From Homarus americanus (taxonomy: Eukaryota; Arthropoda; Malacostraca; Decapoda; Nephropidae): DNA of 64,000 nucleotides. The notes beneath the pieces were generated by a model. That model was not told the origin of the DNA. It saw only the letters and a program-made list of their open reading frames with translations, and ran no database searches. Both the position numbers and the translations under genes were made by a program. Position 1 is the first letter of the stretch; every line of letters starts with the position of its first letter. Shown here one piece after another: positions 13,201 to 29,035 of the stretch. Where the stretch lies: assembly GCF_018991925.1 (NCBI RefSeq), contig NW_024755055.1, positions 563,496 to 627,495 of the forward strand. Direction: 5' to 3'.

Positions 13201-16200
13201 AGTGCATATGAAGGTTCCAGTACCCAAGTAATATGTAACAATGCACTTCATACAATTACTCAAAGTGTTAATCACCTCACTATGTTTCTGTACACTATTC
13301 CTAAAATTATTGACAGATTATGTAAAATGGACAAATTACAATGTCAAAAACATTATCCCACTGACATGTTCTCTTTACCCTTAAAGGGCGAGAAACGGAA
13401 CAAATAGTGTAAGATAATGTTGCTCAAATACATGTAAGACGCGCCCTAATTGAGATACAGTGGGGTATGCTATAACGAACGGATCCTACTACGAATATTC
13501 CTATAAATCTAACGGTTTTACTTATAAAATTGAGAATGCTATAACGAACGAAACTCCTACAACTATAACATATTTTAAAAAAAAAAAAATTTTTTTTTAC
13601 TAATTTATTGTTTTTTTATTACAAATATTAATGATATTCTTTATTTCAGGGGTTTAGATGCATATTTATGCACTTTTTTACAATTTTTACAATTTTATAT
13701 TATATTTTTCAGTGTTAAGTGGTTGTATTTGGGGGCCTGGAACGGATTAATCCTATACGAACGAATGCTATAACGAACAAGGTTCTAGAACCAATTAGAT
13801 TCGTTATAGCATACCCCACTGTAGTTATTTTACCATTAGAAATCTGAATCTTTTTTCTACAAATTCATATTTAATCAATAAATACAAGAAATAATAATTT
13901 TTCGGAGAAATCCTGAGCTGAACTGGGAATACGTGCTTTGCCGGCTCAGGAGTGACCTGCCAGCGTCGTCACAGACACCAGACGACAACACAGCCACCCA
14001 AACAATGGCCGCCCTTCACGCGTTTTCTTCTCAAATGTCATATGACGTCTGTTGTCCTTTGAGGGTTAAACACCAAATTTGCCAAAAAAGCAAGTACTGT
14101 AGAATTGGTATGATTCATGATCCTACACTATACAGTATTTGACTGCAATAAGGCAAGGTGTCAGTTTATGCCAAATGGTACCTTTTGTTGTAACCTCCGA
14201 CCTTTCGACCCCAAAACACAGCACGGTAAACTTAACGGTAAGAGTACCGTAACTCCTTCCAATCACGAGTTATGTTGGTAACATACTCAAATAAATAAAT
14301 AAATACAGACAGTGCCTGAGCTATGAAAGCCTGCCTTACGAACCCCCACCATTTATGAAAGGGATCCTAATACTGTATATCCATCACAAAAATTGGTAAC
14401 TAAAATAATTTTGTTTTATTACTTTCATTATTGTATAATGTTTAACATAACTTTAATTATACTATTTAAATTATTTGTTATGTATGGGATATTATTAGTG
14501 ATTTGTATGGGCAGAGTTCTAACTAAAATCCCATTTTTTACATGACTTTATTTTTTTTAACATAACTTTATTTTCAATATTTACATTATTTGTTATATAT
14601 GGGATATTATTTTTGTTTTGTATGGGCAGAATCGTGCTTTAACCTAACCCAAACTATGGAATTAACACTGTCCCGACTACCGTGTACAGATTGACTTACG
14701 AACAAAGGATCGGCAATGTAACTCGTCCGTAACTCGGGGACTGCCTGTACGTGCAGCACTGACCATCCGCTCGCTCAACTTTGTCAACGCAGATAACGAC
14801 AAACTACAACTCAATAATTGCCAACTTTTTCATTCCTCTTCATCACTTCCCTTTACCTGTACCACCTCATCATTCTTCCCTACAATACTTCAACTCTCTG
14901 CTGTGTCAGCCTGGTGAGACAAACAACACTGTTTACATGCTCTACCACAAACAAGGTTATCATCAAATCAAGACGTACAGTATTATATCCTTCAACCCCA
15001 TCACTTCACCTTCAAGACAGGGTGTTAGGTGTAAGTAAAAGGTGACAATGTTTTAATGGTACAATACACATTGAAACATTGCTCCTTCAACAAGCTTACA
15101 CAAATTGTCGTATACATCATGTAAGATACCACTTTTCATGCATAACCAAATCATTGTCATTGAAAGGAATACATTTCATTGCATCACCTATGTATGGATT
15201 ATACTATACAGCAAAACCACGACCCAGACCCATGCACAAGATGTGACAACACTCCTTCAAGCCTTTTCCCACTTAAAAATAATGTTTACAAAAGCAAATA
15301 TACTCACATTTTTCCATCATTCAATGTTAATCATTCACTCCTATGGCTGTAAAGAATGTGTTCAGCAAGGGTACTCCAGACATTATTTCTTCATAATGTA
15401 ATGTGAAAAATCTGTGCAATGTTGATAGTACAGTATCGACGAACAACTAAATAACTGTCACCAGAACTCAATATAATAATATAATAATAATAATAATAAA
15501 AGACAGAGGATCCAGGGTAGGGGGAGGCAAGCAAGAAGCAGCAAGACAGGCATCAGAAAAGTTCAATCTGTATGACAAAAAATAAATAACAAAAGACCTA
15601 TAGTACAGTAAGTCCTCGTATAACGTCGGCCCGCTTAACGTTGTTTCTGTACTACGTCGCTAATCTTTAGTGACCAAAAATTCGTTAACGTCAAGATGAC
15701 TAGGTACAATGTCGTTTTGCGTTGTCACGGACTACATTTACGCCGCATCACCCTCTCTCCTTTCTCGGCTCGGCAGTCTCGGTGACTCGCGGCCCTCCTC
15801 CTCCCCGGCCCTCCTCCGCTCCTGCCATACTCCCCCCTCCCGCTCCACTACCCACCACACACTCGCTCTACCACCTCCGCCCATCAGTGAGTATCAATAC
15901 AAACTTAGTTGTACATGTATGCACTATTTTCTACAGAAATGGCAATGATTTTCTGTATATGTAATGCATTTCATGGGGCAAAGGGAGGCTCAGGAATGTA
16001 TTTTATCTATTTCTTAAGGGGAAAATTGATCCACTTAATGTCGTTTCGTATAACGCCGAATTTTTAGGAACGTAACCCCGACGTTAAGCGAGGACTTACC
16101 GTATTGACATTTCACTTTTCTTCACATTTTTAAAAGGTTACGAGACTGATACCTGTACTCAACGAGCTACACTTACTTAATGAGAACTCAATATTTCAGC

Positions 16201-16425
16201 TTCTACAACTACAGGTATAGACTTTAGATCAACAGGCAAGAAGACTAACTCTACATATTTTCTTACATGCTCCATACACCATGATAAGGCACATGTCTGC
16301 AGATTCCTCAAATGAGATAAATACCTTAAATTTAGCCTATTTTCTGTGGGGTGGATCCGAGGGTACTTGAAACTTAAAAGGAACAGTGAAAAGTTATACT
16401 GTATGTGGATGAGTATAACAACAAC

Positions 16426-16475
<50 letters not shown>

Positions 16476-19400
16476 TAATAATAATAAATAAATGGGTATA
16501 GTTAAAAAATACATATAAGGAAACTTGGTGTATTTGTAAACAAGAGATTCTCTACCACGATTAGAGCTTTAAGAAGGCAGCTTATAATTATGATGCAATG
16601 TTAAGTGAACAAGCAGTGTATACAGTAAAGATTTATGGGGTGGCTATAGAGAAGAAAAATAATTTGGGCTAATATTAAGCAAGAAAGGAGGAAAAAAAAT
16701 TATTGCTAAAGTGAATTAAATTATGTGAATTAACGCTAAACGAGGGATACCTGTGTAAAAAGTTATAAAGGACTTGTGTTATGGGAATGAGAAGGTGATG
16801 TGACTTTCTGACACGAGGTACACTAAGGAAATTGCTGAAGCAGATTGAAGAATGTACAGTACAGGTAATTATAATAAGAGTGATCAGTGTGCATCTATTT
16901 GAGAGAGACATTACTTGACGCACATAGAGGTGGAAGCTAAAGACTGGGGAAAGATAATGCAGTACAGTACATAAATGCAGCCTCACTAAAGTACTAATTA
17001 AATAGCTATAACTCTGTAAATAGTCAACTACAAAAAGATAATTACAGGAATTAAAATAAAATTTACGGAATAAATTATTCAAATACACGCACAAAAAAAT
17101 CCTAATAATGAGGAGTCAGCAGATATGTGCCTTAGGTCTACTCTCTAGACAGCTCTACAAAAGCCATAATTCTTTAAAGCAAGGACAAGAATGTATGATA
17201 CTGTACCGAGATACTGTACACTTAAAGAATGCAGTACACAAGAATGCACGGTCTTCGTAAAATATTATACAAGACATTTATAAATGTACTGCACTCTAAT
17301 TTTCTGGTATTTCATATTATGATTTGGGATATGTGTGAAACATGGGTAACCAGGAATTGGCCTTAAGCTCTGCCAACCCACACTGGTAGGTGTTGGCTAG
17401 GAAGCAGCAGCGATGCAAAATGGTCTCTCGGGGAATGAGTGAGTGAGTCAGCTGGCAATCACTCGGCATTTATCTCCCCAAAGATGGCTGATGCAGCAAA
17501 AAATCAGAGAACCCAGAATATTATTAGGGCCAAGTTAGGTGAGGAAAAAAAGAATGTTATAAGGTGGTTGTTTGAAAAAACAAATTAAAGGAGACAAAGA
17601 TAACTGAATAACACAGTTTAAAAGGAAGAAGGATCATGAAAAAGACTTGAATGGTGTACAAGTACAGTCACCCGCAAAAGTCCTGTCGCCTCTACTCCCG
17701 AACCACGAGCCCCGATATTCAGACTCGTGAATCCGAAGCATTCACGGACATAATAATGGATCGGCGTCTACTGCTTCGCGTTCACGAGTCTGAATCTCGG
17801 GACTCGTGGTTCGGGAGTAGAGGCGACAGGACTTTTGTGGGCGACTGTACAACAGCAGAGACACAGAAAAATTCTAAGACAGAAATTTGATTGACTGACA
17901 CTAATGTGATATTGTAATATACAGTACAGTATAAGGTAGAAGATTTAAATGTACTCCTTCAGACCTCTGACTATGGATATCCTAAGACTTACATCCCTGT
18001 AATCATTGTGTCATGATGTGAAAAGCAATTCCAGTGTTTATTGTACATTCAATGCTAACCAGTGATAGTGGGTTGGATACAATGCCCAGTTTCAAGGCTC
18101 TGTATACGTATGTGAACATTTTCCTATAGGAGAGTTCATTTGACATAAGCATGTCAAAACTCAAGTAAAGTTTCTAAGTTTATCTGAGTATTTCACACAC
18201 TGATGCACCAAACACGCAACACAGCAAAGTTTTAGCACAGCAAAGTTACAACTGCAAAAAAATGCATACAAACTGATACAGAATACTGTATGAAGTTTGA
18301 GATAGGCAGTGAGTCACAGTCACCTGACAACCCTGCACCAAAATAGTGGTGATGTGCGACACAGACGGGTAGAGTTTGTTGAGGGTGGCGGCCGCAAGAC
18401 GCATGGCACCCCAGAAGTGGCACTCGCTGACCTCCTGCAGCAGTCTCTCCAGCCTCACCTCCACTAAAACCTTACTCTAATTAAACTAGGTTCTATGCAC
18501 TACAACTCTCAATAAGATCTTATCACACTACTCTGTGTTACACACAGCTTATGGTAAGGTATTGGATTAATTTTTTAATAATAAATTTTAAATTTCATTA
18601 ATGGCTAATTAAACTATGATCAACAGTCAATTTTTACTTTAATCAATTATCTATAAAGAATTTGTGGAATAAACTTAACTACTAAAAGACAGTTATGAAA
18701 ACTACTGCACATTAATAGAGTAGACAGGAGAGTGGTGATGTGACCAGAGACAAAATACTGCTATCTTTCACAACATTTACACACACAGTGCATCAACACT
18801 ATGAATGATTTCACAAAGGTTTCGCATTTTTAGAATCTACTTCAAACATTTCAATAACAGATCAGCACATAATTTCCCCAGTGAGAAGTAAATAAAGTAT
18901 TATTTATGATACAATATATTCTGTACTAAAACAAAATAGGCAAATTACAGTTTTATAGTTCATAACTCTTATCTAATTATTAATATTTAGTAATACTTTC
19001 ATCTCAAGCAAGCCCTTTCATATTTGCCAAAGGATTGTTATCACCGAGAACAACACCGACTCTCACTTGCTGTCACTCATTACATTCTAGCTGCCTTATC
19101 TGATGTGTTTTGCTGTAGTGTTCCCCTCCATAAAGCCCCAAGATTTCTATTGGGAGTTACTTGGTCACTTCAAACCAAAAATCAAGTAAATTTTCCCAAC
19201 TTCAAGCAAGAAGTTAACTCCAACATCTAAACATTCCTAAATTCCAAACATTCATATACCATAACATTCCACTGGTTCCCATTTTCCCTCATTCTTTCTG
19301 GTAAGTGTACTTTCATTTTATTCTCGGTATCCCTGCACGCCCCCTCCCTTCCATCGCACTCGACATTATCCTCAGCATACCATCCTAACTGCCTCATAAA

Positions 19401-22400
19401 ACAGTATACATATAAATATAACCCAGCTGGCTATCCTACCATCCAAACTAAACACAGGACCAATTCACTATATATTTTAACCACACCTTTTTCCATTCTT
19501 GCAAGTTCTCTCCTGAAGGTATATGCATTCTCCCACCATATGCTATTATTTCTTCTCACTTAAATGGCATAAGAATGTGTTCATCATGGTCTCAGAGGTA
19601 TCCATCTAAAATATCCTCGTCACTACACATATGATATACAAATTATTTATTCTATTTCATTTCTCATGAAAGCCCGATACCATAACCTACAGTAGGTAGG
19701 TTAGCGGCCCTATGACAAATATCCCTTTTCTTTTTACACAACCTTCCAAACTGCTTAACTTTTAATTGTAACTTGTCATCATTATCATCCCATTTTTTTA
19801 TCCTTACAATTATTTCCCACTATCATACAAGGTGTCTAGAATCAGCAACATACATGGATACTCCTTTCATTCCTTTCATGTTGTAACTTTCTTGAAACAA
19901 CAATTAATAATGTGACAAACAGGACAAGTATTAACACACAAAACTATACCTGCATGTTGTCACCCACCTACTGAAATATATATATATGATATTCAACCAT
20001 GTTATATCAAGGTATAATACTGTGTGTCAACTCTGTACAAAATCCGGTAAATTTCAACAAGAAATAATCCCAGCATCAGTTACTTTTGATAAGATGAAGC
20101 AAAATAATATAATATCATTTGATTCAAAGTATGAAAATAATTTATAGCATGTCAAATCACTCTGCAGTACATCTCTCTTGAGTACTCTATTATTCTACAT
20201 TAAAGTTATGTTTATGCGAGTAATTTGTCAAAGAGAAATTAGATTATCACTAACCTGAAACACCGTCCACCTGGAAGTTTCGCCCTTCCCGTCGAAGGAG
20301 GATTCCCAGTAGCTGAGTCTGGCCATGCAGAGTTGAAACTGACCTCAGTACACTAAGGACTTCTGGGGTTGGTTGTAAACCCATATCCTGTGAAGAACAC
20401 CCTATGTAGTCAAAACTGATCAAAGGTTTAAGAGCAGTAATCAACTAGGTTAATGAGTTAGCTCCACCATCATTGATTCAGCTTCTGCAATTAATAATTT
20501 GCTGAGAGACAAAGAGACAGAGCTGCTGAGATCAAATTAACCAAGGGAAAGCAGGCCCTAAAAAGACCCAAAACATACATTAGCCAAGAAGCTGTACGCA
20601 CAATGAAGTAGCCGACAGTGGGTAAGGTAAATTTGGCTATAACGGGATTTCTAGCCAATAAGGAATCCCAACCAACTGACTTGGTTAAACCTCTGGGACA
20701 GCTAGGAAGATATAAGTGTAGAGTAACAGCAGCATTACTGGACAAAAATGGACACAAAGATAATACCAAAGGCTTGAAAGAGACTGTAGGTCTTTTATTT
20801 AATAAAGGAGTAAAATTGGCTGATAGGAACAATAATGCTGATGTAGTTGGAACAATTCAACTCATCATTGGGTCTGATTATTATGGAAAATTTTTGAATG
20901 GGGTTGTCAATAAATTTGGAGTTCAAAATTCTCACCACTGCAAGGAGGAATTTAATAATGAGTCCTCTACCATTCAGTAAGCCTGTTAGTCTCTGAAAAT
21001 AAGTTGGTGGAACCGGTACATAATTTCACCTGGTAATAATGATAAACAGATGTTGGAATATAAACTCAATATAAACAATACACAGAAAGATGATTCATAT
21101 CAGGTAGAATAACAATACAGTATATGTGTGATAAGGCTTTAAAAATAAAACGTATATGAGGAAATATACATACAATACTGTATATCGTTTCTCACTATTG
21201 ATCTTTTTTTTATTTGTTTTTAATTAATGGTCCCTTATTATTATTATTATATTATACCCCTGTATTATATTATATGCTTATTCAATATTTTTCTATTTAT
21301 TTTTTTTTTGCCTGTTGGTGTTGGACCTTGAGGCCAACAGACCCGCTGAAAGTTGCCAATTTGTTTATTTAATAGAACTTACTTGCTATTACGACGCATT
21401 AAAATTTGACGCAATTCTGTTGAATATGTAATTTTTGGCAAATTTTTTAAAGTTTGGCGACTCGATTTGCATCACCGTGAAGATGGTCTTATCGTGCGTG
21501 AGAGAGTTAATGTTTGCATAGCAGAGTATTTCCACTCCTACAAGTTGAGGCTCACCTTAAAGCTCATTGAATCCTCAGAGTAGGTGATGGCAGTTGGGAC
21601 ATCGGTGAGTGACTGATAACCGATGCTGGCATGCTGAAGCTGCTCAAATGGTGTGATGTCCAAATCTATGTCCATGGCATTCATGAAGTCCAAATGCTCT
21701 GTACAATGGGATAAAATACAGCCTTTTATAGTTTAGTACATTGTAAATAGAAAGAATATCACAAAATACTTATTATAAAGATATTCAGTAACTGAGAACT
21801 GGTCATAAGATGTGTCAAAATGTTCTCTCATGGTTTCAGGTCAAACAGGCCCCAACCCAACCTGACCCCCAATTCTACTGGTAAGTTTTTCTAATGCCGG
21901 GGCCTCTTAGGGCTCAAGCCACTTTGACCCGTTACCTTCTTCCGTGAGTGAGATAGTCAGGATCTGTATTCTAGCTAATGCAGCTGAACACAGAGCATCT
22001 CACAAAAAAGATAAGTGTAAAGACTTGAATTAATTAAACAAAGTCAAAGGTGACTGATGCTTCTTTCACTGGTCCTCTTATAAACTGCTATAACAGATGC
22101 ATTCCATCATGGTATTCCATTTCATAACAGCAACATGTCCAACTGTCCATCATGTAAAGTGTTCTGTGAGAAGGCCGAGTCTGCTACCCTTACCATTAAC
22201 AGTTGGGGTGCTAAAACTCCCTTAAATCCAGACCAATTCAACCCAGGAGTGGTCTGGATAAGTGAGATGTCTAGATTGGATCAAAATTCCTTTACATCAG
22301 TTACTTTGTTCAATAAATATTTAGATATAACCAAAAATTATAACACTAACACGCACAAAGACACGATCACGGATGAGAGTGTGTGTGGCGGTGTGCACAT

Positions 22401-25400
22401 AAACATAAAGATTATTTAACGTTTTTCTTTCTAGCTCATACAAGATCTATCCCACAACAACAAAGGATGCACCAAATTAGCAACACACACTCCCCAATTA
22501 CTCTCTATCATTTTTTCTTTCTCGCTGCACAACTGACACGTAAAGAACTTATTATATTCCATTAAATCAACACGTCAACAAATATAAAAGTGAATAATTA
22601 CCAATACAGGAGGACGCAATAAGGTTCTGGAGTCTGCCCGTACGAATCTTGAGACCATCACAGTAGCCAGACTTGAGCATTGCTAAAAGATCCAGCAACT
22701 CACGGAAATGAACATCCCTGGAGAACAAAATATAGATTACCTACAGCACACTCAGTAGGGTTTTTCATATTGTTATACAGAAAAACCCTAAAGGAGATAT
22801 GAAAAAAGTATAAACCAAGGCTTATGTGATTTGGGTCCTTAAGCAGAAGAGGCTAAGATACTTTATATAATACTGAGTTAATAATATTAGTACAGGTATT
22901 ATCAAACAAAAGGAGATACTATGGGACTTGTAACTTCCCAATAATATGGAGAAAAAAGAAACAAAGAAAACAATTTTACACACCTCATATGCTCCTCTCG
23001 GATAAGAATGCAAACAGTGGGGCGACCAGACAACCTCCAATATTTCCCGACAAAGTGAAGTTCTGTCTTTATGTCATCTATGAGAAGAGCCATGTCATGT
23101 GAGAGGTAGAAGTCACTTACTTCAAACACCAGAGGATAGCACAGTACTGTCTGCCCACAAACACGATATATCTGTCAAAGTGGGAAATAATAGTGAGACT
23201 TGTAATCAAATTCAAAACAGTATTTCTTTTATAATCTTGCTTCTATGAAAAAGAAACAATTCAGTCAGAAAGATCAAGAATGAGTAAATGGTCGAGTAAA
23301 ATAAGAGTAGGTAGTGATAGAAGGCCAAGAAACAAACTGTATATATTTATACTTTTATCATGTCCTCAACACACAAAAGGAGACTCCAAACACCCTTTAT
23401 CCTTGTATCTCCCAGAGTCAGTTCAGGTTCACTACACTAATGCTCTCTAATGAGGATGTTACACTATATAATTCAATTGATATTTTTTTTACCTCAGTAG
23501 TCAGTCCATTCTTCAGGGTAGCTCTTATAGAACCTTTTAAAAATAATAAGAATAAATCTATTACCCCATATTTTAATTTTCAATGTCTTTTTTAAGGCTG
23601 CATGAGGTACGTACAACAGTCGTGCAAAGTGAGTACTGTATAAAATAACAATTAAGAGATATATACTGGTAACTGATGATTCAATGCAAGTCTTTGGTTA
23701 TTCCCCAGTTCATATGGATTTTCTTTTGTAACTTGATTGAGGGTTTTTACACTTTAGGAGAGATCTCAGAATTAAAGCCATATTTCAGCTTCAAATTTCA
23801 ATAACTGAATGTTGTCTAAAATCTCTCTATTCTCCTGTTACCTATGTCTCCTACTGAGTTCTAGCCCTAGTGGACATAATCCATTTTAACTATTAAGACT
23901 CATGAAGACAGGTCCATTTGGATTGGGCTCAAATCCTCATAGTTAGGTTAGGTTGAAGCCCAGTATGGTTGGGTTCCATTTAACCAATCACTGTAACATA
24001 CAATCAGTCATACAATTTATATCAGCATTTAGTAATAGATATAACATTACATTACCTTGCTCGTCCCTAATGCACCAATGGGCCGAGTTGGACGACCTCC
24101 CAGACCTAATTTTTCGCTGACGCCAAGATTTTGATAGACTTTGACCAATTCCTTGGGAGGCCAAATTTGTACTGGTTCTACTTCATGTGGAGTCTGAAAT
24201 ATATATGTATACACAGATAATACAGCAGGTGTATTTAAAAAATATTAATGGATATGACATAAAGACAAGAAAACCTGATACTCCCACCATATTCTCGGTC
24301 TGCTCTTGGCTCTCCTCCCCTCCAAATTTACACTCGTGCATCTCTTAACTCAATTGATCTCATCCATTCTCTTCACATGCCCAAACCATCACAGCCTAAC
24401 TCTACACATAACTTTGCCAATACTCTCAATACACAGCTGCCCTCTAAGCTCTGAACAAGTCCTCCTGTCTTTGAATTGTAACAGTTTATTTCGCCAGAAA
24501 AAAATACAGATCCAGAGTGGATAATAATAACAATATTAACATGGCTGAGAACCTGAGCTCTCAGCATTACATTGCATATTCACCTCTATATTCTCATTTC
24601 AGTTTGTTCAAGCCATTATGTAATCTTCTTTAACTGACCATGTTTCACTGCCATACAACATTAAACTTCTTACGTCAGTTATATACATCCATACTTTCAT
24701 GAAGAGGGAAGGTCCTCTTGCCGTCAACAATGGCAGCAGCTTCCTAGATTTCCTTCAGCCACATATAACTATTGCTACTGAGCTTGTTTCAGCACCCCCT
24801 CCAGCACTGATCACGTCATCCAGGTAACAGAACTCGTCAACAAAGTGGCAAAAAGAAACTTGCCCAGTTTCACACAATACCCATTCATTACACAATAGTT
24901 CAAGAAGAGTGGACAACTCGCCAACTGCAATGCCTAACCATTACCTAGGAACCCGATCCGCAAATCGATTAACATCCAGGTTCCCAATTACTGCTGGGTA
25001 GACAGAGGCAAATGGCATAAAGAAATTTGCCCATAGTTTCACACAATACCCAACCCATCACACAATATCCTAACATCAAACCACCTGATACTCTCTGGTC
25101 ATACGTACATATCATTGCCGTTGGTTAATTTGCAGGAAAACACAAAGACCACACCTGAGTTTGTATACCATATGTTGCCATCATCGCCTGCAGTCTCATG
25201 CTCTCTGCAATCAGGACCACTTGTACTACTAGATCACTTGCTGTTCCCTGTAAAAAAATATTATAAGGAGATCTGAATTACAGGTTTGCTATATTATACA
25301 GTATTATAATCTAAAGTTTTAAGCATAATGTTAAGGTGTTTCATGAACTGACAATGATCAAAGTAGGTATTTCAGCACAAAAATATCAATAAAAAAGTGA

Positions 25401-28400
25401 TTTATTAATAATGTTAATGCCTCTATCTATCAGGTAACTAGCGATGTGTTTACTTCTGGTGATGTGAGACACGTGATCAGGAAGGATAACTGGTCAATGG
25501 TCAGACAAAGGTAAGGATTAATAAGTGCAGCATGCTTTATAACCACTTCCTGACCACTCAACATTATGGGCACAGCTGACAAATTCCACCATACTCGAAT
25601 AATTTCCATTTTATGCTCAATATGAATACAGTGTTGTGGTGGATTTTTTGGGTGGATGAAAAACTTAGATCACTTTGCCCAGACAGTGTTCATCACCAGA
25701 GAACAAGATGAGAGGACTAGATAATGCCTTCACTTAACCTTATTAACAGAACAATGATAACTGTATATTGATGTAGAAGCTTAAACCAACTTAACATCAA
25801 GTCAAACATCAGTGATAAATCTATGAGCACATGCTTTATTCCATTCAGGAGTAATGTGGTAAAAGATATGACACATAATTAAGATTAAAAAGTAAATAAA
25901 GCAGTATAATGCAAACACTTATCAATTTGGTATGAGCCAGTGAATGCATGGCCTTGAGATGTGCTAGTTCTGTCAATGTAATTTATATATACAGTAGTGT
26001 ACAGTATCACATAATTCTCCTAAAATTTTTAATATTCAACCCAAGTTCTATAAAATACAATTTGAGGTATGTACACAAAACTACAAAATTACATTATGAA
26101 TTATGAGACAATTCTGACTGTTAACCCCTTAACTGATATCGTGTTCAGATGATTTAGCACAAAACCACCATCACCATTTTAAGACAATTGGCATTTGGTG
26201 CCGTGAATTTAAAGCTGTGCCTAAAATCATACTGTACCATGAATGGAAAGTCGATCATTGGAATTATTTATGCCTCGTCGCCCTCCCCCTTCCTCCTGCC
26301 CTCAGTGGCCCCTCACAGAACTTTAAAGTTACATTTCAACTGGATTTTCTACGTATGAAGTCTGCACGAGAATAATAATAATAACCAAATAGGGTGACTG
26401 GGGACATAATAATGCTCAATGTTAAAAAAGTTTGTGGTCATCCAGTCTCAAACATGTGCGTCTTAATGTTAACACGTACAGTACACGTCCATAACTTACA
26501 AATTTCTACATTTACGCTAATCACGGCTTATGGTTTTAGCTACACTAAAGAATACCCAAACAAATTCATGGTTACCTAAAAGATGTTTTAAAGTATATAA
26601 ACACAACTAAACCTGGACACCTGTATGTGGTGAGAAGCAGTGGTTGCATTTTTGGATGAGAGAGGATGTCACTGCTGAAATTTACTCACTGGTACACAAT
26701 AGTACGACAAGAGATCAATCCCTATATTACCAAAACCTACTGTATTGACGACTATATACTGTAAACAAATTTATCTTTACAGTGAAATTATATTAATTTC
26801 AGGTGGCTGACAGCTGTGGTGTTGGCAGCTGGAAATAGTCATGCCTTAGCAGTGAGGGAGCAGAGCCAGTCCAGTGCATGCAGACTCACTTTCTTTACCA
26901 ACAATGCTTGGCTAATACAAGCAGCAGAGATTTTTAGTTCTCGTGAGTACAGTACAGACTATATACAGTTTCCACTATCACAACAGAATTCATGTTTTAT
27001 ATTATCTAGTTACACTTTGGGGTCAAAATTCTTTGGGCTTGAGAACATCTCGGTGTATAACATTGGTTTCTGGGTCAACAATTTTTTATCTGGAACCCTT
27101 ATTGGCTTTTAACACAAAAGTCTATGGGGAATTGGATCCCATTTGGCAAGGATTCACCTAACAAGCACTGTTTCAAGATTATATCTCTCTTATTAAGTGG
27201 GACCTTAGAGTATAGGAAATTTAATGGCAGACAATAAATTACTTGAGCCAAAAAATAAATTACAATTACATGACTTTACAGAAATATCAATAAGTTTGCA
27301 ATAAGTCATCATTGCTCATAATACTGTACAGTTTCTAGTCATCTCTACTTATTTCTAATCAATGGGTTTTATTTCATCGAGACAGAATTCTAATAACCTA
27401 ATGAGATCTTAGAGGTGACTGCCCTCATAGTCAGTAAAATAATATAAAGTGGTAAAATATGTGAGTACAGTGCTAAAAAAAAAGACCATCACAAGCTATT
27501 TTGATGATAAACCTAATGATATGACTTTTATTCATTAATATTCAGTGACAAACATGCCCAATGACTCAACATCCACTAACCAGTTTTTATAATCTAAACA
27601 TTAACAAAGTATTATTGTCATTCTATTCTAAAAATAAAAAAATAAATGATCAAAACTGCTGGAACATCATAAATAAATAAGAGGAAATACCACCATGCAC
27701 CACATTATTTGTCTTATTAGTTTATACAAGGAACTTCTATAATTCCCGAGATCACAAGCACCTTCACAGCCTAGAGCTTCCACTATGGCCACACCAATCC
27801 AGTGCTACTACAGAGAAGATATGGCATCACAGGCAACTTATATGCACTACCCTGTACAGAAGCAATAGTAGTTTGTACTTACTTTGTGATTCTTGCTCTA
27901 CAAAGGGGTGGAAAAAGCATAAGATTTCATAAGATTTTTGAGTTGATGATCCACATAGCACAGGGATAATACAAGGGGAAATAAGTAGAGCATAAGGATA
28001 ATACAGGGGAAAATAAGTAGAGCATCAGGATAATACAGGGGAAAATAAGTAGAGCATAGGGATAAAACAAGGGAAAATAGGTAGATTTTTTTTTATCATG
28101 ATTATGGAAATACAAAAGGAGTTAAAAAGATCTCAATGGATGGTTCCCAATTATATATATATATATAGTATAGTATATAAAAAGACTATGCCACTCGTCA
28201 ATCAGCAAACATTACTTAGCAAGGAATATACACTCGCAAGAGAGCTTCAATAACTTCAACAACACACTCACAAAAGCTCCATGCTCACATACCACCATAA
28301 AGGAAGAGAAGTGATGCAAGCAAACAACCAACAGTTAATTCTACTCAAGTGCCAGTTAGTTAAGTGAAAAACTGGCTCCCCAAAAATAGGAAAGGAAAAT

Positions 28401-28911
28401 AAATATATAAAAATAATGGTGACTTGAGAAAAATGAAAAGTGTGCTGATGCATCTTTGTTCCTTCTGAGAAATAGTGGATGACGTATAGAGCACCTTAGA
28501 GGGATAGTGCACGGTGCAATGATACATCCTGGTTTCTTCTCAGAGGGACAGTGTATCAAGGTAATTCATTTTCTTTTGCAGAATGGGAGTGGGAAGTGTA
28601 CTGGTGCCTCTTGTTATCTTTTGTGGGATACTGGCTGGTGTATTAATGGATCTTGTTTTTCTTTACGGACAGAGAACAGTACGATAGACAGGTACAATAC
28701 AGAGCCTCAAAAACAGAAATTTTCCTCTCTTGCTTACTCAAGTTTTGCTTACACTCACACATACATACTCAGCTGAACATTTGTTTTACTTCTCATAAAA
28801 CAAAATTAAGAATACACTGTTGCTTGTTTACTTCTCACAGGTCCAGGTGACAATAACTAATCCCTGGCATAAATTTGGTACAGTAACTCAAATGTTTGGA
28901 TGAATTTGACC

Positions 28912-28980
<69 letters not shown>

Positions 28981-28993
28981 AAAAAAAAAAAAA

Positions 28994-29035
<42 letters not shown>

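Larger units (their letters stand above)
11081..18323 (-). other. PHKB intron between alternative exons 18a and 18b
   Basis: 7.2 kb holding TIR elements at 13458-13821, 14306-14747, 15606-16101 and 17665-17847, an (AAT)n array and a dispersed repeat at about 11614. Open frames near 11734-12147 and 16675-17094 have no recognisable protein features. Confidence 0.6.

Noticed and set aside
15709..15964. Pro/Ser-rich open frames
   Set aside because: They lie in the GC-rich core of the TIR element at 15606-16101.
16675..17094. 139-codon minus-strand open frame
   Set aside because: Composition is that of AT-rich intron; no family features and no plausible splice partners.
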